From the NCBI RefSeq assembly GCF_001591805.1, contig NZ_BCVP01000012.1, positions 62,001 to 126,000 of the forward strand: 64,000 nt of DNA, written 5' to 3'. This stretch comes from Neobacillus novalis NBRC 102450. Lineage in GTDB: Bacteria > Bacillota > Bacilli > Bacillales > Cytobacillaceae. The notes beneath the pieces are model-generated. The model was not told the DNA's origin, searched no databases, and saw nothing but the letters and a program-made list of their open reading frames with translations. Positions 25,164-33,549 of this stretch are shown here, in pieces (the first letter of the stretch is position 1; each line of letters starts with the position of its first letter). The position numbers and the translations under genes were made by a program.

Positions 25164-25599
25164 GATGACCACCCAGTTCCTTATGCTTATAAAAACCGAT
25201 ATAATACATATCGTCTTTACGTTTTATTTGGTAGCTTTCAAGCTGTAAATCACCAGATTGTGTCTTAAAATTGTATTCTTTTTGACAATTCAAACATTTG
25301 CCACTTGAAAATAGTGTTGTAATGATAATAAGATGCGAACAGCCAGGACATACTCCATCAATTGCCTGAATGTTCGTTCCATTTCGTGTGACTATTACTG
25401 GTTTCCCGTTAATAAATTTCAGTTCAAGGTCGCTAAAAAGCTCGGTTTCTTTCATTAACGGCAGCCAGGTGATCCCTAATGCCCGGTCTGCCGCGACTTC
25501 TACCTTCTCCAGGTCTTCTCTTAAAAACGGCTCATAAACAGATTTAACCGTTTGAAACAGGCTGCCGGTCATTTCCTTTAAGAAATCCCCCCGCCTCAT
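25156..25599 (-). CDS. Hydrogenase-cluster protein with two CxxC pairs
   Basis: 147 residues, not a recognised Hyp protein. The N-terminal half is helical (FLKEMTGSLFQTVKSVYEPFL), the middle includes LKFINGKPVIVTRNG, and the C-terminal half has VCPGCSH and KCLNCQKEYN, four cysteines fitting a zinc ribbon or rubredoxin-like site; a Rieske site is less likely because the paired histidines are not placed for it. The start at 25599 overlaps the protease stop in ATGA, and its end overlaps hypA, so it is part of the operon and probably acts in maturation or electron transfer. Confidence 0.7.
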   Translation of the reverse strand: MRRGDFLKEMTGSLFQTVKSVYEPFLREDLEKVEVAADRALGITWLPLMKETELFSDLELKFINGKPVIVTRNGTNIQAIDGVCPGCSHLIIITTLFSSGKCLNCQKEYNFKTQSGDLQLESYQIKRKDDMYYIGFYKHKELGGHHA

Positions 25600-26084
25600 G
25601 ACACATGTCTCCACCGGTTTACCTGATCAATCACCACTTCGGCAAGTTCCCCCAGCTTTCTTTGATTGGTCTCGGTAAGCTCAACACCTAATTGAAGCGA
25701 TGTCGGCTGCATCCCAAACATGACAATTTGTTTTGGGTAGCGTTCCCGCATCTGTGCGGCAAATAAAACTTCTTGAAAGCCTAACTGGTGGACAGACATT
25801 TTAATGCCAAAATACGCTGGAATTTCTTCTCCAACTAAAGTTATGATCGTTCCGCCTTCTTTGCCGGCATTAATTGCATCAATGATGATTAGGTATTCCG
25901 CATCTTCCACCGGTCCTAGTAATTTCATCCCGTCCGTTAAACCTTCAATAATTTCAATATTTTTATCATCCTTTAGTGCTTCCTCTAATATAGGTAAAAG
26001 GTGGACGCCAACACCCTCATCAGAGAAGAGGGTGTTGCCAATTCCTAAAATGGTTATCCTTTGTTTTTGTTCTTTATTTATCAT
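25596..26084 (-). CDS. Hydrogenase maturation endopeptidase (HyaD/HybD family)
   Basis: 162 residues. Nickel-sensing protease motifs are GIGNTLFSDEGVGVH (Glu/Asp ligand), the aspartate in IIDAINAG, and the histidine in SVHQLGFQ. It removes the C-terminal tail of the large subunit after nickel insertion. The ATG at 26084 overlaps the end of the cytochrome gene by 11 nt; a longer frame to 26171 has no ribosome binding site. Confidence 0.93.
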   Translation of the reverse strand: MINKEQKQRITILGIGNTLFSDEGVGVHLLPILEEALKDDKNIEIIEGLTDGMKLLGPVEDAEYLIIIDAINAGKEGGTIITLVGEEIPAYFGIKMSVHQLGFQEVLFAAQMRERYPKQIVMFGMQPTSLQLGVELTETNQRKLGELAEVVIDQVNRWRHVS

Positions 26085-26865
26085 GTTTTTCACCAACTGC
26101 TTTTTTCGGTTCTGTTTTATAACCTGTAAACAAAGATGAAATGGAACCACAGCGTTCAAGGTAATCATCACGGAAAGCTAAATAGACATGGAGGACAATA
26201 AAGAGCATGAACGCCCAAGCCGTCAGGTGATGCCAAGAACGCATTGTGAAGCTGTTCCCGAAGATATAGGGAACCCATGCAAACATCTTTGCCCAAATGG
26301 TTTCTTTCTGCGGTTCAAAATACATAAAGAAACCAGTAAGAATCACAATCACGGAACCGAGATAATTAAAGATCCAATAGCTTAACAGTGCAAGCGGATT
26401 ATGGCCGACAAAGTGTGGCTTTTTATTTTTTAAAAACAGATAGAACTTAATCGTATGGAATGTATCCTTCCAAAACACCCAGCGAAATGGATTAAATTTG
26501 GCAAACTTATTTCCAACAAAGCACCAATACATCCGATAGAGAAAAGCTGCCGTAAACACGAATGCAGTAAAGAAGTGGATGTATCTTGCCCAGCCCATCA
26601 GGTTGGAATAATAGGCTTCTTCAGGAATTCCTGCTCCGGCAAATGGTTTTCCAATATAGATTCCTGTCACCATCAAAAGGATAATGGCTGCAGCATTAAT
26701 CCAATGGTAAAGTCTCACTGGCAATTCCCAGACATACACCTTTACATCGTTTTCCATCGTTGTATAAATGATTGGCTCATCCTTATGATACGAGTTCTCG
26801 CTGTTTATTGCCGGAATTTCAGGGAACGGGCCAGGTGTTTGAATCGGTAATTTTGGCGCACCCAT
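26074..26865 (-). CDS. Ni/Fe-hydrogenase b-type cytochrome subunit
   Basis: 263 residues with a polar N-terminal region of about 45 residues and four membrane segments. Heme-ligand histidines are visible in RLYHWINAA, ARYIHFFTA, RSWHHLTAW and IVLHVYLAF. It anchors the hydrogenase and passes electrons from the small subunit to the quinone pool. GGAGTTG precedes the ATG 11 nt after the large-subunit gene. Confidence 0.95.
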   Translation of the reverse strand: MGAPKLPIQTPGPFPEIPAINSENSYHKDEPIIYTTMENDVKVYVWELPVRLYHWINAAAIILLMVTGIYIGKPFAGAGIPEEAYYSNLMGWARYIHFFTAFVFTAAFLYRMYWCFVGNKFAKFNPFRWVFWKDTFHTIKFYLFLKNKKPHFVGHNPLALLSYWIFNYLGSVIVILTGFFMYFEPQKETIWAKMFAWVPYIFGNSFTMRSWHHLTAWAFMLFIVLHVYLAFRDDYLERCGSISSLFTGYKTEPKKAVGEKHDK

Positions 26866-26876
26866 TTTCTCAACTC

Positions 26877-28598
26877 CTAACCTAAACGAATTTCAGTCGT
26901 TTTATTGGTTTCCAAATCGGTTAAGTGAACAGCACAAGCAAGGCATGGATCAAAGGAATGGATAATCCGCATGATTTCAAGCGGTTCTTCTTTGTTTAAC
27001 ATCGGTGTACCTTTTAGGGCTGCCTCATAGGCCCCGATTGTATTTTTGTGGTCACGCGGTGAGGCATTCCATGTCGTTGGGACAACTGCCTGATAGTTTT
27101 TCGTTTTCCCCTTCTCGATATCAATCCAATGTCCAAGCGCTCCACGTGGTGCTTCCATCCAGCCGACACCTTTGGCACGTTCCGGCCAGGTGCTTGGTTC
27201 CCACTTTGTCCTGTCAAATGTTGATTGATTTCCGCTCTTAATATTCTTCAAAAGCGCATCCATATCATTACGTAACCAGCCGGAAATTAACACCGTTTCA
27301 AGACCGCGGGCCACGGTTCTTCCAAGTGCTGATTGGAGTGCAGCGATTGGCAAGTCTAACTTTTTCAAGGTGTCATCGACAATATTGACAATCTCTTCTT
27401 TTCCAGATGCATATCCGACAATCATCCGTGCTAACGGACCCGTCTCCATTGGATGCTCTTTAAAGCGTGGTGCCTTCAGCCAGCTGTACTGCTTGTTAGT
27501 ATCCAATGTCTTAAACGGCGCCTTTGGTCCGGTATAATTGAGTGTCGTCTCCCCTTCAAATGGGTGCTTTCCTTTACCGCCATCTTCGCCATCATAGGTG
27601 TACCAAGAGTGATCAATATATTCCTGAATATGTTTAGGGTCTTTAAGGTCAATGTCCAGCACTTCATTAAGATTACCGTTCAAGACAATCCCTCTCGGCA
27701 TCCGGTAGAGCTTTGTATCATAAATATCACCAGTAGAAAAATCACCATAGCAAAGGTAATTATTTAATCCGCCGCCATAGGTCCAATCCTTATAAAACGA
27801 TCCGATTGCTAGTAAATCTGGAATATACACTTGATTAACAAACTCTCTAGCTTGGTCGATTAATTGGGAAACATGCATCAATCTTTCGGCATGGACACCG
27901 TTATCACTATTAATATCAAGCGGTGTCGCCATCCCGCCTACAACGTAATGGGGATGAGGGTTTTTACCGCCAAAAATGGTATGGATCTTAACAATTTCCT
28001 TTTGCCAATCCAATGCTTCAAGGTAGTGTGCCACAGCAAGCAAGTTGACTTCAGGTGGGAGCTTATAGGCTTTATGACCCCAATAGCCATTGGCAAAAAG
28101 TCCGAGCTGCCCGCTTTCAATCAATTTTTTCACTTTATTTTGAACATCGGTGAAATAGCCTGGCGATGATTTGAGCCAGCTGGAGATTGACTGGGCAATT
28201 TTAGATGTTTCTGCAGGATCTGCCTTCGTTGCACTGACAACATCGACCCAATCTAATGCATGCAAATGATAAAAATGCACCACATGATCATGAACAAATT
28301 GGGCTTCATTCATAATGTCACGAATTAAATGGGCGTTTCTAGGAATCTTTATTTTTAAGGCATCCTCAACAGCACGAATAGATGTAAGCGCATGGACGGT
28401 TGTACATACACCGCAAATTCTCTGGACATATGCCCAGACATCCCTTGGATCACGGTCTTTCACGATCAACTCTAGTCCGCGGACAGAGGTTCCAGAGCTG
28501 TAGGCTTCTTTAATGACACCTTTCTCATCTATATCTACTTCAACACGAAGATGACCTTCAATTCTCGTTATTGGATCTACTACAATACGTTCACTCAT
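26877..28598 (-). CDS. [NiFe] uptake hydrogenase large subunit
   Basis: 573 residues. The nickel ligands are in RICGVC (Cys62, Cys65) and DPCLACAVH (Cys552, Cys555). His558 is the processing site, leaving a 15-residue tail to be removed by the adjacent protease. The motifs fit group 1 membrane-bound H2-uptake enzymes. The ATG at 28598 has GAGGTGAAG upstream and overlaps the small-subunit gene by 8 nt. Confidence 0.96.
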   Translation of the reverse strand: MSERIVVDPITRIEGHLRVEVDIDEKGVIKEAYSSGTSVRGLELIVKDRDPRDVWAYVQRICGVCTTVHALTSIRAVEDALKIKIPRNAHLIRDIMNEAQFVHDHVVHFYHLHALDWVDVVSATKADPAETSKIAQSISSWLKSSPGYFTDVQNKVKKLIESGQLGLFANGYWGHKAYKLPPEVNLLAVAHYLEALDWQKEIVKIHTIFGGKNPHPHYVVGGMATPLDINSDNGVHAERLMHVSQLIDQAREFVNQVYIPDLLAIGSFYKDWTYGGGLNNYLCYGDFSTGDIYDTKLYRMPRGIVLNGNLNEVLDIDLKDPKHIQEYIDHSWYTYDGEDGGKGKHPFEGETTLNYTGPKAPFKTLDTNKQYSWLKAPRFKEHPMETGPLARMIVGYASGKEEIVNIVDDTLKKLDLPIAALQSALGRTVARGLETVLISGWLRNDMDALLKNIKSGNQSTFDRTKWEPSTWPERAKGVGWMEAPRGALGHWIDIEKGKTKNYQAVVPTTWNASPRDHKNTIGAYEAALKGTPMLNKEEPLEIMRIIHSFDPCLACAVHLTDLETNKTTEIRLG

Positions 28599-29670
28599 GT
28601 TCTTCACCTCGTTTGTCATCTAACTTTTTCTTGATTACCGTCCCTGCAGCATGTACGGTAACACCCGCTGCAGCTAAGCCAACAACGGCTAATCCTACAT
28701 TATCAGGGTTAATCGTTGTTTGCGTTCCAGGAATTTTTGCTCTCCTTGTATAGAATGGACCATTATCCCAGAAGTCCTTTTCTGAACAGCCAAAGCATGG
28801 ATTGCCGGATTGAATAGGATAGCTTACGCCGCCATTCCAGCGCATTTCTGCACAGGAGTTGTAGGTTGTCGGGCCTTTACAGCCGACTTTATAGAGGCAA
28901 TAGCCTTGTTTTGCTCCCTCATCATCAAAATTCTCAACAAATAAACCGGCGTCAAAATAGGCGCGGCGATTACATTTATCATGAATACGGTGCCGATAAA
29001 AAGCTTTCGGGCGGCCAAACTGGTCTAATTCCGGCAGTTTTCCAAATGTAATGATGTGGGCAATTACGCCTGTCATGACTTCGGCTATCGGCGGGCAGCC
29101 AGGAACAAGGATGGTTGGCGTGTCTTTCACAAAACTGGTGACTGGCTTAGCGCCTGTAGGGTTTGGATGGGCAGCGGCAATTCCCCCCCATGATGAGCAG
29201 GAGCCATAGGCTACAATTGCTTTTGCGCCTGCGGCCATTTCAAGGAAGGTTGCTTTTGCAGATTGGCCTCCGACAGTTAGGAAGGCATCATCATCCGGGA
29301 TACTGCCTTCAACGGCTAGAATATATTCTCCCTTGTAATTCTTTAATACTTGTTTCATGGAAGTCTCTGCCTGATGTCCCGATGGTGCCGATAGCACCTC
29401 AGAATATTCTAGTGAAATCATTTCTAGTAAAACGCTTTCAGTCTTTGGTTGTGATGATCGAATAAATGATTCGGAGCAGCCTGTGCAATCCTGAAATTGC
29501 AGCCAAACAACCGGTACTCTTGTTTTTGTTTCCATGGCTTTCACCACTTGTTCAGACTGTGTGAACTCAAGCCCAAGTGCAGCAGCAAGTGCCGTACACA
29601 TTTTCAGGAAGTCGCGCCGGCTAAATCCATGGTCGATTGCGGCTTCATATACTGTTTTCTGTCTCTTCAT
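28591..29670 (-). CDS. [NiFe] uptake hydrogenase small subunit with Tat signal
   Basis: 359 residues. A twin-arginine signal (SRRDFLKMC, Arg18-Arg19) directs the folded dimer outward. The proximal cluster site is CTGC (62-65) and the matching later segment is GSCSSWGG; both positions where oxygen-tolerant group 1d enzymes carry extra cysteines are glycine here. Distal and medial cluster ligands are in HRIHDKCNRRAYFD, GYCLYKVGCKGP and NPCFGCSEKDFW. A C-terminal membrane segment anchors it. GGAGGGG precedes the ATG. It begins the structural operon. Confidence 0.96.
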   Translation of the reverse strand: MKRQKTVYEAAIDHGFSRRDFLKMCTALAAALGLEFTQSEQVVKAMETKTRVPVVWLQFQDCTGCSESFIRSSQPKTESVLLEMISLEYSEVLSAPSGHQAETSMKQVLKNYKGEYILAVEGSIPDDDAFLTVGGQSAKATFLEMAAGAKAIVAYGSCSSWGGIAAAHPNPTGAKPVTSFVKDTPTILVPGCPPIAEVMTGVIAHIITFGKLPELDQFGRPKAFYRHRIHDKCNRRAYFDAGLFVENFDDEGAKQGYCLYKVGCKGPTTYNSCAEMRWNGGVSYPIQSGNPCFGCSEKDFWDNGPFYTRRAKIPGTQTTINPDNVGLAVVGLAAAGVTVHAAGTVIKKKLDDKRGEEHE

Positions 29671-29846
29671 CCGCTTTCCCCTCCACTAATCATAAAAATA
29701 AGTAAAAACTTAATTTCAAGGCAATTGTAGTATAATGCTGGGCAATACGTCCTGAATTTTCCAAAAAATACACAAAGATTCCTTAACTGCATTTTAAGCA
29801 TATTTTTATTATTTAAGGTGGAAATCCAACTTGAAAGAAAGCAAAA

Positions 29847-29882
29847 AAAGACCTTATGAGATTTACATCTCGTAAGGTCTTT
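29847..29882 (-). terminator. Terminator downstream of tatC
   Basis: A 16-bp stem (AAAGACCTTA...GAGAT with ATCTC...TAAGGTCTTT, one wobble) and a TTTTTTT tract on the minus strand. It makes the hydrogenase structural genes a separate transcription unit. The 175 bp between it and the small-subunit gene should hold their promoter; a TATACT near 29733 is the best -10, without a convincing -35. Confidence 0.82.
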
Positions 29883-30618
29883 AGGCTTCGATAATTTCAT
29901 CCTCTTCCTGCTCCAACTTTTTCAACCGTTTCCGGTAAACAAATTTCGATAAGTTAATACTAATCTCATATAGAAGCAGGAGCGGCAAGGTCACAACAAA
30001 ATCAGACATAAAGTCCGGTGGTGTAATAACAACAGCAATAATGATAAGAACAAAATAGGCATATTTACGAACTTTTCCTAAAACAAAGGGATTAATAATC
30101 CCTAGTGAAGTTAAAAACATTACCACTACTGGAAGTTCGAACAGCACCCCGAATGGGAGTGTCATATTCATGATAAAGCTAAAGTATCTCTCAGCTGTGA
30201 AGTTTGTAACGAACATATCTTGACCCATTTTCACCAAGAAGTCGAGAACCATCGGAAAAATAGCAAAATACCCGAAGGCAAGACCCAGTAGAAATAAGAA
30301 AAATAATGCCGGAACATAGGAGAGAGTTATTTTTCTCTCAATCGGTCTTAAAGCCGGCTTAACGAACATCCAAATTTGTAACGCTAATACTGGTATCGTC
30401 CCTGCTACGGCAATAACGGTTGCCAGCATGAAATAAATCCACATAATATCACTAGGGCCGAGAACCATAAGTTTCATATCACCAACAAACCATCGATAGA
30501 TATCATCGACATAAATAAAACCTGCAATAAAGAAAACAACAAATGCCAGTGCCGATATGATAATCCGTTTGCGTAATTCCTCTAAATGGTCAACTAAATT
30601 TAATTCTTTATCTTCCAT
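29881..30618 (-). CDS. tatC: Sec-independent protein translocase TatC
   Basis: 245 residues with six membrane segments and the conserved N-terminal LVDHLEELRKRI motif that binds twin-arginine signals. An extra acidic C-terminal tail is present. Its location directly upstream of a Tat-exported hydrogenase suggests a dedicated translocase. AGGGGAAG precedes the ATG. Confidence 0.96.
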   Translation of the reverse strand: MEDKELNLVDHLEELRKRIIISALAFVVFFIAGFIYVDDIYRWFVGDMKLMVLGPSDIMWIYFMLATVIAVAGTIPVLALQIWMFVKPALRPIERKITLSYVPALFFLFLLGLAFGYFAIFPMVLDFLVKMGQDMFVTNFTAERYFSFIMNMTLPFGVLFELPVVVMFLTSLGIINPFVLGKVRKYAYFVLIIIAVVITPPDFMSDFVVTLPLLLLYEISINLSKFVYRKRLKKLEQEEDEIIEA

Positions 30619-30695
30619 GTACTTCCCCTGCCAATTTCATAGGTTGAAGATTAACACGTATTCACGCGTTTTATAGTTACAAATCTCGAGAAAAA

Positions 30696-30723
30696 AAGGT
30701 GTAAGACGGAAATCTTACACCTT
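30696..30723 (-). terminator. Terminator between tatA and tatC
   Basis: AAGGTGTAAGA pairs with TCTTACACCTT, followed by TTTTTTT on the minus strand, overlapping the tatA stop codon. No other promoter is obvious before tatC, so it may set TatA in excess over TatC by partial readthrough. Confidence 0.8.
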
Positions 30724-30916
30724 ATTTAGTCACATCTTTCTTTACTTCATCGATATCTTTCATTACATCGTCCGTAAGTTCACGGGTAGACTTTTTAAAT
30801 TCCTTTAAAGTTTGTCCAAAGGCTTTTCCGATTTCCGGAAGTTTCTTCGGTCCAAAAATAATCAGTGCAAGCGTTAAAATTAAAATTAATCCGGGTACTC
30901 CGATATTAGAAAACAT
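30722..30916 (-). CDS. tatA: Twin-arginine translocase subunit TatA
   Basis: 64 residues: one N-terminal membrane segment ([14 protein letters not shown]), the hinge [15 protein letters not shown] and an amphipathic charged tail. This is the single-domain TatA form used with TatC in minimal TatAC systems of Bacillus. Confidence 0.95.
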   Translation of the reverse strand: MFSNIGVPGLILILTLALIIFGPKKLPEIGKAFGQTLKEFKKSTRELTDDVMKDIDEVKKDVTK

Positions 30917-31244
30917 GGATTAACATCCCCTTCAAGTTTGTGTATTTCTACTATGATTATAGTATTGAAACTTCATTTTGGGTTAATTATCGGGAATAAT
31001 TCATAGTAATTTCACAATATCCGTTAAAATTAACCTAGCTGTGATGTTTAGCATTTCTCTTATAGAGCTCACATATATAACTCTATAGACAAATTTAACA
31101 ATAACCACCGTTTAAGTCAATGTCCATTTGTTTAATATAATTTTTTTAAATATTTTGACAACTGATTAAATTTTGCATATAATTTGAACAATAGTATCAT
31201 ATACTAATGAAAATTTATAACCCTATAGAATGGATGTGATGAGG
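30917..31244. other. Intergenic region, divergent promoters
   Basis: 328 bp of very AT-rich DNA with no reading frame of note. It must carry the tatA promoter (a TATAAT lies near 30955 on the minus strand) and holds the strong plus-strand promoter at 31155-31183. No convincing full Fnr palindrome was found, although TGTGA occurs on the minus strand near 31020. Confidence 0.6.
31155..31183 (+). promoter_or_regulatory. Consensus sigma-A promoter
   Basis: TTGACA (31155-31160), 17-bp spacer, TATAAT (31178-31183): a perfect match in both hexamers. The only gene downstream is the 79-residue protein at 31245. Confidence 0.85.
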
Positions 31245-31484
31245 ATGGAATTTTCACTAAGCAGTTATGATGGAGCCCTCCCTGTTGAGGTAACAATTGA
31301 TGATGACAATGGAAGATACACCATTCGTAAAAGTGACCGAAGCGGCGAATACTTTAATAGCCCGATTGAATTAATTGCTTGGGTTAAAGCGCACTTCCAC
31401 GAGGAAGAGTTTTGCCATCCCCATGAATTCAGAGGTATGCTTGCAAAATTAGCGGATTACGAATTAAATGGGACATATTTATGA
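31245..31484 (+). CDS. Small conserved-looking acidic protein, unknown function
   Basis: 79 residues from the ATG at 31245 (in-frame ATGs at 31239 and 31230 are alternatives within the GGATGTGATGAGG ribosome binding region). The composition is acidic and soluble, starting MEFSLSSYDGALPVEVTIDD, with a His/Glu/Cys patch (FHEEEFCHPHEF) that could bind metal. I do not recognise the family. A perfect sigma-A promoter upstream and a strong terminator downstream indicate a genuinely expressed monocistronic gene. Confidence 0.72.
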   Translation: MEFSLSSYDGALPVEVTIDDDNGRYTIRKSDRSGEYFNSPIELIAWVKAHFHEEEFCHPHEFRGMLAKLADYELNGTYL

Positions 31485-31497
31485 TATTGAAAAAAAA

Positions 31498-31519
31498 GCA
31501 TCAGCATAATCGCTGATGC
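31498..31519. terminator. Bidirectional terminator
   Basis: GCATCAGC pairs with GCTGATGC across 6 nt; T-rich on both sides (TTTCTTTTC on plus, TTTTTTTTC on minus). It ends the small gene at 31245 and dfrA. Confidence 0.88.
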
Positions 31520-31530
31520 TTTCTTTTCGT

Positions 31531-32022
31531 TTACTGTGCTTTTCGTTGATAGATCCTGAATTCATAATCATAAGGATTTTTTTCATTCTTTGTCCCTTTT
31601 TCAGAGGATTTGAGCTCCCAGTTATCTACATCATATTCCGGAAAGAAAGTGTCCCCTGCAAACTCTTCATGAATAAGCGTAATGTAAAGACAATCTGCAA
31701 AGGCAAATGTTTCTTTGAAAATTTCCGCCCCGCCGATGACGAAAATTTCTTCCTTCTGCTCACGGCTATATTTGATGAACTCCTCCACAGAGTAAAAGAC
31801 CTTACATTCCTCGGATTGATAACCCGGCTGGCGGGTAATCACAATATTCTCCCTGCCCGGGAGCGCGCGGCCAATCGACTCATGCGTTTTTCTCCCCATT
31901 GCAATCGGATGTCCCATTGTCACCCTCTTAAAAAACTTTAAATCCTCAGGCAGATGCCACGGGAGCTGATTATCCTTGCCGATAACTCTATTTTCATCCA
32001 TAGCAACAATAAAGGAAATCAT
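31531..32022 (-). CDS. dfrA: Dihydrofolate reductase
   Basis: 163 residues with the DHFR landmarks [23 protein letters not shown], the NADPH-binding [18 protein letters not shown], and FVIGGAEIF. It regenerates tetrahydrofolate consumed by ThyA. Its ATG overlaps the thyA stop in ATGA. Mutations relevant to trimethoprim cannot be judged here. Confidence 0.96.
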   Translation of the reverse strand: MISFIVAMDENRVIGKDNQLPWHLPEDLKFFKRVTMGHPIAMGRKTHESIGRALPGRENIVITRQPGYQSEECKVFYSVEEFIKYSREQKEEIFVIGGAEIFKETFAFADCLYITLIHEEFAGDTFFPEYDVDNWELKSSEKGTKNEKNPYDYEFRIYQRKAQ

Positions 32023-32813
32023 ACACTGACCACTCCTTTTATATGTGGATGTGGCTCATATCCATCTAGGCTAAAATCTTCAAATTCAAAAGAGTAAATG
32101 TCCTTAACATTCGGATTGATTGTTAGAATTGGCAGTGCCCGCGGTTCTCTTTTCAATTGCTCGTTTATTTGCTCAAGATGGTTTTGATAAATATGAACAT
32201 CGCCAAAGGTATGTATAAATTCTCCCGGCTTTAAATCGCACACTTGAGCAATCATTAACGTTAATAGTGCATATGAAGCGATGTTAAAGGGGACACCGAG
32301 AAATACATCCGCTGAGCGCTGGTAGAGCTGACAAGACAATTTCCCATCTGCCACATAAAATTGGAACAGACAATGACACGGCGGCAGCGCCATATTATCA
32401 ATTTCAGCAACGTTCCAGGCATTGACAAGCAGTCTTCTTGAATTTGGATTTGTCTTGATTTGCTCAATTAATTCACTAATTTGATCTACCGTTTTCCCAT
32501 CTGCCCCTGTCCAGGAACGCCATTGATGGCCATAGACCGGCCCTAATTCACCATTTTCATCAGCCCATTCATTCCAAATACGGACGCCATTTTCCTGCAG
32601 GTAGCGAACGTTCGTATCGCCTTTTAAAAACCAAAGCAATTCATAAATAATCGATTTTAAATGAAGCTTCTTAGTAGTAATTAGCGGAAAACCATCTTCC
32701 AAGTTAAATCTCATTTGATAACCGAAGGTGCTGATTGTTCCAGTACCAGTTCGATCGCCCTTCACGGTACCCGTTTTTAACACATGCTCACATAATTGTA
32801 AATATTGCTTCAC
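32019..32813 (-). CDS. thyA: Thymidylate synthase (ThyA type)
   Basis: 264 residues, the normal ThyA/ThyB length, when started at GTG 32813 (AAGGGAG lies 8 nt upstream). The catalytic cysteine is in [29 protein letters not shown] and [12 protein letters not shown] are also diagnostic. It makes dTMP from dUMP and methylene-THF. Coupled by 4-nt overlap to dfrA. Confidence 0.96.
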   Translation of the reverse strand: MKQYLQLCEHVLKTGTVKGDRTGTGTISTFGYQMRFNLEDGFPLITTKKLHLKSIIYELLWFLKGDTNVRYLQENGVRIWNEWADENGELGPVYGHQWRSWTGADGKTVDQISELIEQIKTNPNSRRLLVNAWNVAEIDNMALPPCHCLFQFYVADGKLSCQLYQRSADVFLGVPFNIASYALLTLMIAQVCDLKPGEFIHTFGDVHIYQNHLEQINEQLKREPRALPILTINPNVKDIYSFEFEDFSLDGYEPHPHIKGVVSV

Positions 32814-32849
32814 ATCTGACACTCCCTTATCTGGCGTTCATATCTATTA

Positions 32850-32878
32850 ATTTTAGTGGAGTGGAGCAGTTTATTCAA
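32850..32878 (-). promoter_or_regulatory. Sigma-A promoter of thyA-dfrA
   Basis: TTGAAT (32878-32873), 17-bp spacer, TAAAAT (32855-32850), about 30 bp ahead of the thyA start and downstream of the Ter-operon terminator. Confidence 0.7.
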
Positions 32879-32903
32879 TTGATTAAGTGGCCAATCAATA
32901 GAA

Positions 32904-32926
32904 AAAGCTGCCAAAGTGGCAGCTTT
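32904..32926 (-). terminator. Terminator of the yceG-telA-terD-terD operon
   Basis: A perfect 10-bp stem AAAGCTGCCA with TGGCAGCTTT, loop AAG, then TTC on the minus strand after a run of T. It separates the Ter genes from thyA. Confidence 0.85.
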
Positions 32927-32937
32927 CCCTAAGCAAA

Positions 32938-33516
32938 TTAAACTTCCAATCCAAAGTTCCGGCAAAGTGATGCTAGTCCACCTGCGAAACCGCTGCCAAT
33001 CGCATTGAATTTCCAATCGCCGTTATGGCGGTAGAGCTCGCAGATCACTACTGCGGTTTCAACTGAAAAGTCCTCGCCAAGATCATATCTTAGAACTTCG
33101 CTGCCTGTATCCTCATCGACTAAACGAACGAAGGCATTTGAGACTTGGCCAAAATTCTGGCTTCTTGCTTCGGCATCATGAATCGTAACGGTAATCGCAA
33201 TCCGATGAACATGGGACGGAACCTTACTGAAATTAATCTTGATTTGTTCATCGTCCCCTTCACCTTCGCCCGTCCGGTTATCCCCTGTATGTTCGACCGA
33301 TCCTGAAGAATGAATTAAGTTATTGTAAAAAATGAAGTCCAAATCGTTAATCACTCTGTTGTTTGCATCTGTTAAAAATGCGGATGCATCTAAATCAAAG
33401 TCATGTCCGCCGCTATAGCGGTTGGTATCCCATCCAAGGCCGATAATTGCCTTTGTTAACCCAGGATTCGTTTTGGTTAAATCCACTCTTTGTCCTTTTG
33501 CTAAATTAATTCCCAT
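32938..33516 (-). CDS. TerD-family calcium-binding stress protein
   Basis: 192 residues starting [20 protein letters not shown], with the TerD calcium sites [11 protein letters not shown] and [15 protein letters not shown]. TerD proteins belong to tellurite and chemical-stress resistance systems (YceC/D/E in B. subtilis). GGGGTGATTAAT precedes the ATG at 33516. It is the last gene of the unit begun by yceG. Confidence 0.93.
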   Translation of the reverse strand: MGINLAKGQRVDLTKTNPGLTKAIIGLGWDTNRYSGGHDFDLDASAFLTDANNRVINDLDFIFYNNLIHSSGSVEHTGDNRTGEGEGDDEQIKINFSKVPSHVHRIAITVTIHDAEARSQNFGQVSNAFVRLVDEDTGSEVLRYDLGEDFSVETAVVICELYRHNGDWKFNAIGSGFAGGLASLCRNFGLEV

Positions 33517-33549
33517 ATTAATCACCCCATCAAGAACTTTTATATTTTT

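Noticed and set aside
25156..25599. Rieske [2Fe-2S] protein
   Set aside because: Cysteine pairs are CxxC and CxxC without the CxH and CxxH ligands that a Rieske site needs.
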